Source of the DNA: Klebsiella quasipneumoniae subsp. quasipneumoniae
GTDB taxonomy: Bacteria; Pseudomonadota; Gammaproteobacteria; Enterobacterales; Enterobacteriaceae
Assembly (NCBI RefSeq): GCF_020525925.1
Contig: NZ_CP084876.1
Span: 1,550,001 to 1,614,000 of the forward strand
Length of the DNA: 64,000 nucleotides
Direction: 5' to 3'
Shown: piece after piece, positions 57,392 to 64,000 of the stretch
Numbering within the stretch: the stretch's first letter is position 1
Layout: the number at the start of each line of letters is the position of its first letter
Notes under the pieces: model-generated
What the model was told of the DNA's origin: nothing
The model's database searches: none
Seen by the model: only the letters and a program-made list of their open reading frames with translations
Made by a program: the position numbers and the translations under genes

Positions 57392-58246
57392 TTACGCCAC
57401 TTCGGCGATCTGCTGCGCCCGCAGCCAGGCAATCTCTTCCGCCCAGATATCCGGGTTGATGGTTTCCAGAATCAGCGGAATGCCGTCGAAGCGGTTGTCC
57501 TGCATGATCCAGCTGAAGCAATCGTGGCCGATGTTGCCCTCCCCCAGGCTATGGTGACGGTCAACCCGGCTGCCGAAGGCGCTCTTGGCATCGTTAAGGT
57601 GCATGCCGCGCAGATACTGAAAGCCGACGATACGGTCGAAGTCGGCAAAGGTCTTCTCGCAGGCTTCCGCGCTGCGCAGGTCATAGCCGGCGGCGAACGC
57701 GTGGCAGGTATCGATGCAGACGCCGACGCGGGTTTTATCTTCCACGCCGTCGATGATGGCCGCGAGGTGCTCGAACTTAAAGCCGAGGTTGCTGCCCTGG
57801 CCGGCGGTATTTTCGATCACCGCGGTAACGCCTTCGGTCTTCGCCAGCGCGATATTGATCGATTCGGCGATGCGCGCCAGACACTCTTCCTCCGGGATCT
57901 GCTGCAGATGGCTGCCGGGGTGGAAGTTGAGCAGCGTCAGCCCCAGCTGCTGGCAGCGGGTCATCTCATCGATGAAGGCGTCACGGGATTTTTCCAGCGC
58001 CTCTTCCACCGGGTGGCCGAGGTTAATCAGGTAGCTGTCGTGCGGCAGGATCTGTCCGGGGCCAAAGTGATACTTTTCACAGGCGGCTTTGAATTCGGCG
58101 ATGGTCTGGTCGCTGAGCGGCGCGGCGCGCCACTGGCGCTGATTTTTGGTGAAGAGGGCGAAGGCGGTTGCTTCGATTTCGGCGGCGCGAATGGCGGCAT
58201 TGGCCAGTCCACCTGAGGCGCTCACGTGCGCTCCTACGTATTTCAT
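57392..58246 (-). CDS. nfo: Endonuclease IV
   Basis: AP endonuclease and 3'-diesterase of base-excision repair, part of the SoxRS oxidative-stress response in E. coli. The 284 residues form the family TIM barrel with three zinc ions. Metal ligand segments include [45 protein letters not shown] and [19 protein letters not shown], with final LILETINPD. Its Shine-Dalgarno GGAG lies in the 3' arm of a long hairpin directly upstream, which may limit translation of long transcripts. Confidence 0.97.
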   Translation of the reverse strand: MKYVGAHVSASGGLANAAIRAAEIEATAFALFTKNQRQWRAAPLSDQTIAEFKAACEKYHFGPGQILPHDSYLINLGHPVEEALEKSRDAFIDEMTRCQQLGLTLLNFHPGSHLQQIPEEECLARIAESINIALAKTEGVTAVIENTAGQGSNLGFKFEHLAAIIDGVEDKTRVGVCIDTCHAFAAGYDLRSAEACEKTFADFDRIVGFQYLRGMHLNDAKSAFGSRVDRHHSLGEGNIGHDCFSWIMQDNRFDGIPLILETINPDIWAEEIAWLRAQQIAEVA

Positions 58247-58303
58247 AAAAAAACTCCAGTTAAAGCCGCTGGGGGGTGGGTAATGATAGCGGCTTAACTG
58301 GAG
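58247..58303 (-). terminator. yeiH terminator overlapping nfo ribosome binding site
   Basis: On the minus strand CTCCAGTTAAGCCGCT pairs with AGCGGCTTTAACTGGAG (16 pairs, one bulged base) across a 17-nt loop and is followed by seven T. The T-run ends exactly at the nfo ATG. The GGAG at the end of the 3' arm is the nfo Shine-Dalgarno, 7 nt before the start codon. The structure can stop yeiH transcripts and also hide the nfo start on read-through RNA. Confidence 0.8.
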
Positions 58304-58317
58304 AAAGATGTAGTGCT

Positions 58318-59367
58318 TTATGCCATCAGGCTGTGGATGGCGACGTTAATGGCCCCGCCGCCGACAATCAACCAGACGAACAGCATCAGCGCCATCAGCA
58401 GCGGTTTCGCCCCGGCTTTTTTCAGGGCGCTGACGTGAGTGGTCACCCCAAGAGCGGCCATCGCCATCGCCAGCAGGACGGTATCCAGCGTCACCAGCAT
58501 CTCCACGACCGCTTTCGGCAGCAGATGGAAGGAGTTAAACACCGCCACCAGGATGAACATAATGGCAAACCACGGAATGGTGATTTTGCTTTTCTCGCCG
58601 TTACCCGCCGGGGTCAGCTGTTTAACACGCGCCGCCAGGAACAGCAGGAACGGGGCCAGCATCATCACGCGCAGCATTTTAGCGATAACCGCGGCGTTCT
58701 CCGCATCCGGGCTGACCGCATGGCCGGCGGCGACGACCTGCGCCACTTCATGCATGGTGGAACCCATATAGATCCCGTAGGTCTCCGGGGTAAACCAGTG
58801 CGCCAGCAGCGGGTACATCGCCGGGTAGAGGAAGATGGCGATGGTACCGAAGATCACCACCGTGGCGACGGCGACGGTCACTTTACTGGCTTCAGCTTTG
58901 ACCACCGGCTCGCTGGCGAGCACTGCCGCCGCGCCGCAGATGCTGCTGCCGGCGCCGATCAGCCAGCTGGTGTGCTTATCGAGCCCAAACACTTTCTGGC
59001 CCAGGAAGCAGGCGATGAAAAAGGTGCTGGAGAGCGTCAGAACGTCAATCAAAATACCGCTCACGCCGACGTCGGCAATTTGGGCGAACGTCAGGCGGAA
59101 GCCGTAGAGGATGATCCCCAGGCGCAGCAGATACTGTTTGGCGAAGATCACCCCGCCGTCGCAGGGCTGCCAGATTTTCGGATAGACCGTGTTACCGACG
59201 ACCATCCCGAACAGGATAGCGAGGGTCAGGGCGCTGAAGCCCGCCCCGGCGATGGCCGGGAAGCTACCGGCCCACAGGGCGGCGCCGGTCAGGGCGGCGG
59301 TCAGCGCCAGGCCTGGGACAAAATGCCACAGGGAACGATGTTTGGTGGGTAAAGTGAGTGCTGTCAT
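58318..59367 (-). CDS. yeiH: UPF0324 putative sulfate exporter family protein YeiH
   Basis: Inner-membrane protein with about ten helices in 349 residues. The UPF0324 family is annotated as putative sulfate exporters, without firm proof for this member. Typical blocks are [55 protein letters not shown] and [18 protein letters not shown]. The AGGAGAAGG site before the ATG is strong. It is divergent from the LysR gene yeiE, the likely regulator; YeiE of a related genus has been described as sulfite-sensing, which fits a sulfur-anion role. Confidence 0.9.
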   Translation of the reverse strand: MTALTLPTKHRSLWHFVPGLALTAALTGAALWAGSFPAIAGAGFSALTLAILFGMVVGNTVYPKIWQPCDGGVIFAKQYLLRLGIILYGFRLTFAQIADVGVSGILIDVLTLSSTFFIACFLGQKVFGLDKHTSWLIGAGSSICGAAAVLASEPVVKAEASKVTVAVATVVIFGTIAIFLYPAMYPLLAHWFTPETYGIYMGSTMHEVAQVVAAGHAVSPDAENAAVIAKMLRVMMLAPFLLFLAARVKQLTPAGNGEKSKITIPWFAIMFILVAVFNSFHLLPKAVVEMLVTLDTVLLAMAMAALGVTTHVSALKKAGAKPLLMALMLFVWLIVGGGAINVAIHSLMA

Positions 59368-59632
59368 AACCTTCTCCTTTGTCTGCCTAAAGGTTACGCC
59401 GCGCGGGATTAAATATAAAATTGATTATATGTTTATAATCAATCGTAATAAGTGGTTAATGGCCGCTTCGCCGGGGACAACGGGGCAGGGGAGTGAGGCG
59501 CGCAAGCGAGCAGCTCTTGTCAGCAAGACGATGATTTTGTGACGTAAGGGGATTTTCCTTCCGTCAGCCGCCTCGATTTGTGTCACCATAGTAAGGAAGG
59601 TTATTCAGACTGGATTACTAAACGGGTGGGTT
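59368..59632. promoter_or_regulatory. Divergent yeiH/yeiE promoter region
   Basis: 265 bp between divergent starts. The part next to yeiH is AT-rich with near-palindromic TTGATTATATGTTTATAATCAA (59422-59443), a T-N11-A type site plausible for LysR binding. The rest is GC-rich and unremarkable. No gene is supported. Confidence 0.5.
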
Positions 59633-60499
59633 ATGCATATTACGCTGCGGCAGCTGGAAGTGTTCGCCGAAGTCCATAAGAGTGGGTCGACCACTCAGGC
59701 GTCACAGATGCTGGCGCTTTCGCAATCGGCGGTCAGCGCCGCGCTGACCGATCTGGAAGGGCAGCTTGGTGTACAGCTGTTCGACCGCGTCGGCAAGCGG
59801 CTGGTGGTCAATGAGCATGGACGGCTGCTCTATCCGCGCGCCCTGGCGTTGCTGGAGCGGGCCCTGGAGATCGAGCAGCTGTTTCGCGGCGACAACGGGG
59901 CGATTCGGGTCTACGCCAGCAGCACCATCGGCAACTATATTATGCCGGAGATCATTGCCCGCTATCGCCATGACTTCCCGGATCTGCCGGTTGAGCTGAG
60001 CGTGGGCAACAGCCTGGACGTGATCAACGCCGTTGCCGACCTGCGGGTGGATTTCGGTCTGATCGAGGGGCCGTGCCATGCCGCCGATATTATCGCCGAG
60101 CCGTGGCTGGAAGATGAGCTGGTGGTGTTTGCCGCGCCTGACTCGCCGCTGCTGGCGGGGGAGGTGACCCTGCAGCAGCTGGCCGAGGCGCCGTGGATCC
60201 TGCGCGAGCATGGGTCTGGCACCCGGGAGATTGTCGATTACGTTCTGCTGTCGCATCTGCCGGCGTTTCATCTGGGGATGGAGCTGGGCAACTCGGAGGC
60301 GATCAAACACGCGGTGCGCCATGGGCTGGGGATCAGCTGCTTATCGCGGCGGGTGATTGCCGAACAGCTGGCCTCCGGCACGCTGGCGGAGCTGAAAGTG
60401 CCGCTGCCCCGGCTGACGCGCACGCTGTGGCGGATCCACCACCGGCAGAAGCATATTTCCAAAGCATTACAACGTTTTCTGCAGTATTGCCAGGTGTAG
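59633..60499 (+). CDS. yeiE: LysR-type transcriptional regulator YeiE
   Basis: The 288 residues (E. coli 293) start with the LysR helix-turn-helix: [19 protein letters not shown], then [20 protein letters not shown]. The CysB-like effector domain follows ([38 protein letters not shown]). It lies between yeiH and lysP, as in E. coli. Family work links it to sulfite sensing and to iron or lysine transport genes; the target here most likely includes divergent yeiH. Confidence 0.92.
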   Translation: MHITLRQLEVFAEVHKSGSTTQASQMLALSQSAVSAALTDLEGQLGVQLFDRVGKRLVVNEHGRLLYPRALALLERALEIEQLFRGDNGAIRVYASSTIGNYIMPEIIARYRHDFPDLPVELSVGNSLDVINAVADLRVDFGLIEGPCHAADIIAEPWLEDELVVFAAPDSPLLAGEVTLQQLAEAPWILREHGSGTREIVDYVLLSHLPAFHLGMELGNSEAIKHAVRHGLGISCLSRRVIAEQLASGTLAELKVPLPRLTRTLWRIHHRQKHISKALQRFLQYCQV

Positions 60500-60635
60500 C
60501 GATCCGGCTTTATCGCCTGATAGAGGGGGGGAATTTGCTGGCAATTCCGCAGGTTAGTGCTTTACTAATAATTTGCGGTCGATCATGAAGCTCTCTTATA
60601 ACTTTGCATTTGTACCGGATGGAACCCCGATCGTC

Positions 60636-60644
60636 TGCTACAAT
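60636..60644 (+). promoter_or_regulatory. Extended -10 promoter of lysP
   Basis: TGCTACAAT is an extended -10 element (TG-N-TACAAT), with no good -35 at the right distance. This suits a promoter that needs an activator; E. coli lysP depends on ArgP. The predicted leader is about 28 nt. Confidence 0.6.
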
Positions 60645-60678
60645 CGCGCCTCATTTTTTGGATGGATAGCATTATCAC

Positions 60679-62148
60679 ATGGTTTCGGAAACTAAAACCA
60701 CAGAAGCGCCCACGCTACGTCGTGAACTAAAGGCGCGCCACTTGACCATGATCGCCATCGGCGGTTCCATCGGTACGGGTCTTTTTGTTGCCTCTGGCGC
60801 AACGATTTCGCAAGCAGGTCCCGGCGGGGCGCTGCTGTCTTATATTCTGATCGGTCTGATGGTCTATTTCCTGATGACCAGCCTGGGCGAACTGGCGGCG
60901 TTTATGCCGGTGTCCGGTTCCTTCGCCACCTACGGGCAGAATTATGTTGAAGAGGGCTTCGGCTTCGCGCTGGGCTGGAACTACTGGTACAACTGGGCGG
61001 TAACGATCGCCGTTGACCTCGTGGCCTCGCAGCTGGTGATGAGCTACTGGTTCCCTGATACCCCAGGCTGGATCTGGAGCGCCTTGTTCCTCGGTATTAT
61101 GTTCCTGCTGAACTGGATCTCGGTGCGCGGCTTTGGCGAGGCGGAATATTGGTTCTCGCTGATCAAAGTGGCCACCGTCATTATCTTTATCATCGTCGGC
61201 GTGATGATGATTGTCGGCATCTTCAAAGGGGCGCAGCCTGCCGGCTGGAGCAACTGGGGGATCGCGGATGCGCCGTTTGCCGGCGGCTTCTCGGCGATGA
61301 TCGGCGTGGCGATGATTGTCGGCTTCTCCTTCCAGGGCACCGAGCTTATCGGTATTGCCGCCGGTGAGTCTGAGAACCCGGAAAAGAACATTCCGCGCGC
61401 GGTGCGCCAGGTCTTCTGGCGTATCCTGCTGTTCTACGTCTTCGCGATCCTGATTATCAGCCTGATCATTCCGTATACCGATCCGAGCCTGCTGCGCAAC
61501 GATGTTAAAGATATCTCCGTCAGCCCGTTCACGCTGGTCTTCCAGCACGCCGGTCTGCTGTCGGCGGCGGCGATCATGAACGCCGTTATCCTGACGGCCG
61601 TTCTGTCGGCGGGTAACTCGGGGATGTACGCCTCTACGCGTATGCTGTATACCCTGGCCTGCGACGGCAAAGCGCCGCGCATTTTCTCGAAGCTGTCGCG
61701 TGGCGGCGTACCGCGCAACGCCCTGTACGCGACCACCGTTATCGCGGCGCTGTGCTTCCTGACTTCGATGTTCGGTAACCAGACGGTGTACCTGTGGCTG
61801 CTGAACACCTCGGGGATGACGGGCTTTATCGCCTGGCTGGGGATTGCCATCAGCCACTATCGTTTCCGTCGTGGCTTCGTCCTGCAGGGTAACGATATTA
61901 ATAATCTGCCGTATCGTTCCGGGTTCTTCCCGCTGGGGCCGATCTTCGCCTTCGTGCTGTGCCTGATCATCACCCTCGGACAGAACTACGAAGCGTTCCT
62001 CAAGGACACCATTGACTGGGGCGGCGTGGCGGCGACCTACATCGGTATTCCGCTGTTCCTCGTCATCTGGTTTGGGTACAAACTGGCGAAAGGCACCCGC
62101 TTCGTTCGCTACAGCGAAATGACCTTCCCGGACCGCTTTAAGCGTTAA
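60679..62148 (+). CDS. lysP: Lysine-specific permease LysP
   Basis: Proton-driven lysine importer that also holds the acid-stress sensor CadC inactive when lysine is low. The 489 residues have 12 helices of the APC amino-acid permease type: RHLTMIAIGGSIGTGLFVAS at the start, SFQGTELIGIAAGESENPEK, and the C-terminal FGYKLAKGTRFVRYSEM. Just after its stop lies a tandem repeat array, and the only terminator stem with a T-run comes some 810 bp later. Confidence 0.97.
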   Translation: MVSETKTTEAPTLRRELKARHLTMIAIGGSIGTGLFVASGATISQAGPGGALLSYILIGLMVYFLMTSLGELAAFMPVSGSFATYGQNYVEEGFGFALGWNYWYNWAVTIAVDLVASQLVMSYWFPDTPGWIWSALFLGIMFLLNWISVRGFGEAEYWFSLIKVATVIIFIIVGVMMIVGIFKGAQPAGWSNWGIADAPFAGGFSAMIGVAMIVGFSFQGTELIGIAAGESENPEKNIPRAVRQVFWRILLFYVFAILIISLIIPYTDPSLLRNDVKDISVSPFTLVFQHAGLLSAAAIMNAVILTAVLSAGNSGMYASTRMLYTLACDGKAPRIFSKLSRGGVPRNALYATTVIAALCFLTSMFGNQTVYLWLLNTSGMTGFIAWLGIAISHYRFRRGFVLQGNDINNLPYRSGFFPLGPIFAFVLCLIITLGQNYEAFLKDTIDWGGVAATYIGIPLFLVIWFGYKLAKGTRFVRYSEMTFPDRFKR

Positions 62149-62170
62149 TCTTCGCTATTGTGCGATAAAA

Positions 62171-62368
62171 GCCCTCTGTAAAGAGGGCTTCATCGTGCTG
62201 GCCAGGCGCAATCTTCAGGAATTGCCCGGCGGCGCTGCGCTTGCGCGGGCCTACAGATATCTGCGTAACTGTTTGATATTGCAATTTTTCGTAGGCCGGG
62301 TAAGGCGAAAGCCGCCACCCGGCAGACATATGAGTACGATAACGAAAACAGGTTTGCATCACCCGGAA
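62171..62368. repeat. BIME unit 1
   Basis: 198 bp. Its leading stem has loop GTAA instead of GAAA and is followed by TTCATCGTG, not a T-run. Confidence 0.9.
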
Positions 62369-62566
62369 GCCCTCTGAAAAGAGGGCTTCATCGTGCTGGC
62401 CAGGTGCAATCTTCAGGAATTGCCCGGCGGCGCTGCGCTTACGCGTGCCTACAGATATTTGCGTAACTGTTTGATATTGCAATTTTTCGTAGGCCGGGTA
62501 AGGCGAAAGCCGCCACCCGGCAGACATATGAGTACGATAACGAAAACAGGTTTGTCATCACCCGGA
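62369..62566. repeat. BIME unit 2
   Basis: 198 bp. Its first REP has two changes against unit 1 (CTTACGCGTGCC for CTTGCGCGGGCC). Confidence 0.9.
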
Positions 62567-62764
62567 GCCCTCTGAAAAGAGGGCTTCATCGTGCTGGCCA
62601 GGTGCAATCTTCAGGAATTGCCCGGCGGCGCTGCGCTTGCGCGGGCCTACAGATATCTGCGTAGCTGTTTGATATTGCAATTTTTCGTAGGCCGGGTAAG
62701 GCGAAAGCCGCCACCCGGCAGACAGATGAGTACGATAACGAAAACAGGTTTGTATCACCCGGAA
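62567..62764. repeat. BIME unit 3
   Basis: 198 bp. Nearly identical to unit 1; it has TAGCTG for TAACTG in the spacer and CAGATGAG for CATATGAG at the end. Confidence 0.9.
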
Positions 62765-62960
62765 GCCCTCTGAAAAGAGGGCTTCATCTTGCTGGTCAAG
62801 CGCAATCTTCAGGAATTGCCCGGCGGCGCTGCTTGCGCGGGCTTACAGATATTTGCGTAACTGTTTGATATTGCAATTTTTCGTAGGCCGGGTAAGGCGA
62901 AAGGCGCCACCCGGCAGACAGATGAGTACGATAACGAAAACAGGTTTGTATCACCCGGAA
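62765..62960. repeat. BIME unit 4
   Basis: 196 bp and the most divergent. It has a two-base loss in the first REP (GCGCTGCTTGCG), TCTTGCTGGTCAAG near the start, and AAGGCGCC for AAGCCGCC in the second REP. Confidence 0.9.
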
Positions 62961-62987
62961 GCCCTCTGAAAAGAGGGCTTTTTTTAT
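62959..62987 (+). terminator. Terminal terminator of the lysP transcription unit
   Basis: Stem AAGCCCTCT / AGAGGGCTT with loop GAAA followed by seven T. It is the fifth copy of the stem found at the head of each array unit, and the only one with a T-run. Confidence 0.9.
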
Positions 62988-63239
62988 GTCCACACGGTTA
63001 CAGCCTGACACAATTATTCATAATTAGATTGATAATAGAAATCATTATCTTTATCATTTCCGACCATTACGGATGAAGCCACTCCCCCCGTCTCTGCCAT
63101 GTGTACAGACTGACATCGGGCGACCAGCCACATCGACGAGAAAACAGCGCGAGTCTACCGCCGACAGAGCGGCAGGCCGCCAGCGCGTGTGAGCAGCACC
63201 TTTTTGTTTGTTTGGTTGTACACCTCATGGAGATTTGGA
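62988..63239 (+). promoter_or_regulatory. cirA promoter and long leader
   Basis: About 250 bp upstream of cirA. The AT-rich first part carries the Fur box, and the GC-rich remainder is probably an untranslated leader of some 170-190 nt. cirA in E. coli has a leader used by the sRNAs RyhB and OmrA/B. No small gene is supported in it. Confidence 0.6.
63031..63049 (+). promoter_or_regulatory. Fur box upstream of cirA
   Basis: GATAATAGAAATCATTATC matches 16 of 19 positions of the Fur consensus GATAATGATAATCATTATC. Iron-loaded Fur should repress cirA here. Confidence 0.85.
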
Positions 63240-64000
63240 ATGTTCAGGTTAAACCCTTTTATCCGGGCGGGATTGTCTGCGTCCGTCGTATCGTTGGCGT
63301 TTCCGGCCCTGGCCGATGTGAATGAAGAAACGCTGGTGGTGACCGCCTCGGCCACTGAACAGAGCGTCAAAGACGCACCGGCGAGCATCAGCGTCATCAC
63401 CCAGCAGGATTTGCAGCGCAAGCCGGTGCAGAACCTGAAAGACGTACTGCGAGATGTGCCCGGGGTCCAGCTCACCAACGAAGGGGATAACCGCAAGGGC
63501 GTCAGCATTCGCGGTCTGAGCAGCAGCTATACCCTGATCCTTGTCGACGGGAAACGCGTCAACTCCCGGAACGCCGTCTTCCGCCACAATGACTTCGACC
63601 TGAACTGGATCCCGGTGGATGCCATCGAACGTATCGAGGTGGTGCGTGGCCCGATGTCCTCCCTGTACGGCTCTGATGCGCTCGGCGGCGTGGTCAACAT
63701 TATTACCAAAAAAATCGGCCAGAAATGGACCGGGACGCTGAGCGCCGATACCACCATTCAGGAACACCGCGACCGCGGCGATACCTGGAACGGCCAGTTC
63801 TTCACCAGCGGCCCGCTGATCGACGGCGTGCTCGGGATGAAGGCCTACGGCAGCCTGGCGAAGCGCGCCAAGGACGATCCGCAGTCTTCCAGCAATGCCA
63901 CCGGCGAAACGCCGCGCATCGAGGGCTTCACCAGCCGCGATGGCAATGTTGAATTCGCCTGGACGCCGAACGACAACCACGATTTCACCGCGGGCTATGG
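63240..64000 (+). CDS. cirA: Catecholate siderophore receptor CirA (partial)
   Basis: TonB-dependent outer-membrane receptor for catecholate iron complexes; also the receptor for colicin I in E. coli and an entry route for siderophore-drug conjugates such as cefiderocol. The first 253 codons are in the window and the rest lies beyond 64000. The signal peptide ends [10 protein letters not shown], directly before the TonB box ETLVVTAS. The plug domain is complete ([40 protein letters not shown]), and the barrel begins near the window end. The frame is intact so far. A Fur box lies 191 bp upstream. Confidence 0.97.
   Translation, partial: MFRLNPFIRAGLSASVVSLAFPALADVNEETLVVTASATEQSVKDAPASISVITQQDLQRKPVQNLKDVLRDVPGVQLTNEGDNRKGVSIRGLSSSYTLILVDGKRVNSRNAVFRHNDFDLNWIPVDAIERIEVVRGPMSSLYGSDALGGVVNIITKKIGQKWTGTLSADTTIQEHRDRGDTWNGQFFTSGPLIDGVLGMKAYGSLAKRAKDDPQSSSNATGETPRIEGFTSRDGNVEFAWTPNDNHDFTAGY

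Larger units (their letters stand above)
62171..62960. repeat. Four-unit tandem REP/BIME array after lysP
   Basis: Four head-to-tail units of 198, 198, 198 and 196 bp starting at 62171, 62369, 62567 and 62765. Each unit has a copy of the stem GCCCTCTGAAAAGAGGGC, then a REP palindrome (TGCCCGGCGGCGCTGCGC..., first copy 62223-62255). A spacer with TGTTTGATATTGCAATTTTT follows, then a second REP in opposite orientation (GTAGGCCGGGTAAGGCG..., first copy 62291-62326). Paired inverted REPs form a BIME. No protein-coding frame is supported. Confidence 0.93.

Noticed and set aside
55620..57521. 633-codon open frame antisense to fruA
   Set aside because: Longest shadow frame in the window, but Arg/His/Gly-rich without domains; fruA is complete on the other strand.
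62171..62960. CRISPR array
   Set aside because: The period is 198 bp, whole units are near-identical, there are no unique spacers and no cas genes.
62138..63011. Several 60-129 codon frames on both strands after lysP
   Set aside because: They repeat the same peptide once per BIME unit and are by-products of the REP sequence.

Overview
The window comes from an enterobacterial chromosome, almost certainly of the Klebsiella pneumoniae complex. The major porin at 10711-11802 reads as OmpK36. The gene order follows the E. coli 46-50 min region (gyrA, rcs, ompC, ada, mqo, eco, yej, yei, fru, lysP, cirA) in one collinear block, with insertions and deletions typical of Klebsiella. Coding density is high, and no phage, insertion sequence or CRISPR array was seen. 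GyrA carries wild-type Ser83 and Asp87, and OmpK36 loop 3 has no Gly-Asp insertion, so neither common target shows a resistance change.

Layout. 1-10 kb: ubiG (-), gyrA (+), and the Rcs envelope-stress phosphorelay (rcsC + converging on rcsDB -). gyrA and rcsC are direct neighbours; the ato block that separates them in E. coli is missing. 10-16.5 kb: the sRNA gene micF, ompC/ompK36 with its OmpR sites, apbE, the alkylation-repair operon ada-alkB behind an Ada box, and yojI. 16.5-23.3 kb: mgtE converging on an STAS-less SulP transporter with a 38-bp overlap, mqo, ecotin, an AI-2E-type membrane protein and tRNA-Pro(GGG). 23.3-35.3 kb: yejM, yejL, yejK, a small accessory block (DeoR regulator/Nudix hydrolase, then NylB-like periplasmic hydrolase/LysR), rplY, radD, rsuA, bcr and yejG. 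35.3-45.3 kb: the yejABEF peptide importer, pdeN, mepS, lpxT and yeiR. 45.5-53.2 kb: yeiQ divergent from uxuA (a hexuronate module), efpL, yeiW, LysR/DUF3302/HlyD, and setB. 53.4-64 kb: the Cra-controlled fruBKA operon, nfo, yeiH/yeiE, lysP, a four-unit tandem REP/BIME array, and the Fur-boxed start of cirA, cut by the window end.

How it fits together. Much of the block concerns the envelope: Rcs signalling, OmpC control by OmpR with MicF next door, YejM and LpxT acting on LPS, MepS opening peptidoglycan, and Yej, YojI and CirA moving peptides and siderophores. A second theme is sugar and carbon control (fru, setB, uxuA/yeiQ, mqo). A third is DNA repair (ada, alkB, nfo, radD).

The least explained items are these. 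The REP/BIME array has expanded together with the lysP terminator stem. A long hairpin between yeiH and nfo looks like a terminator and also buries the nfo ribosome binding site. A direct-repeat operator sits between the DeoR and Nudix genes. The divergent yeiQ/uxuA control region carries UxuR/ExuR-like and CRP-like sites. No wholly new multi-gene system could be demonstrated from sequence alone.
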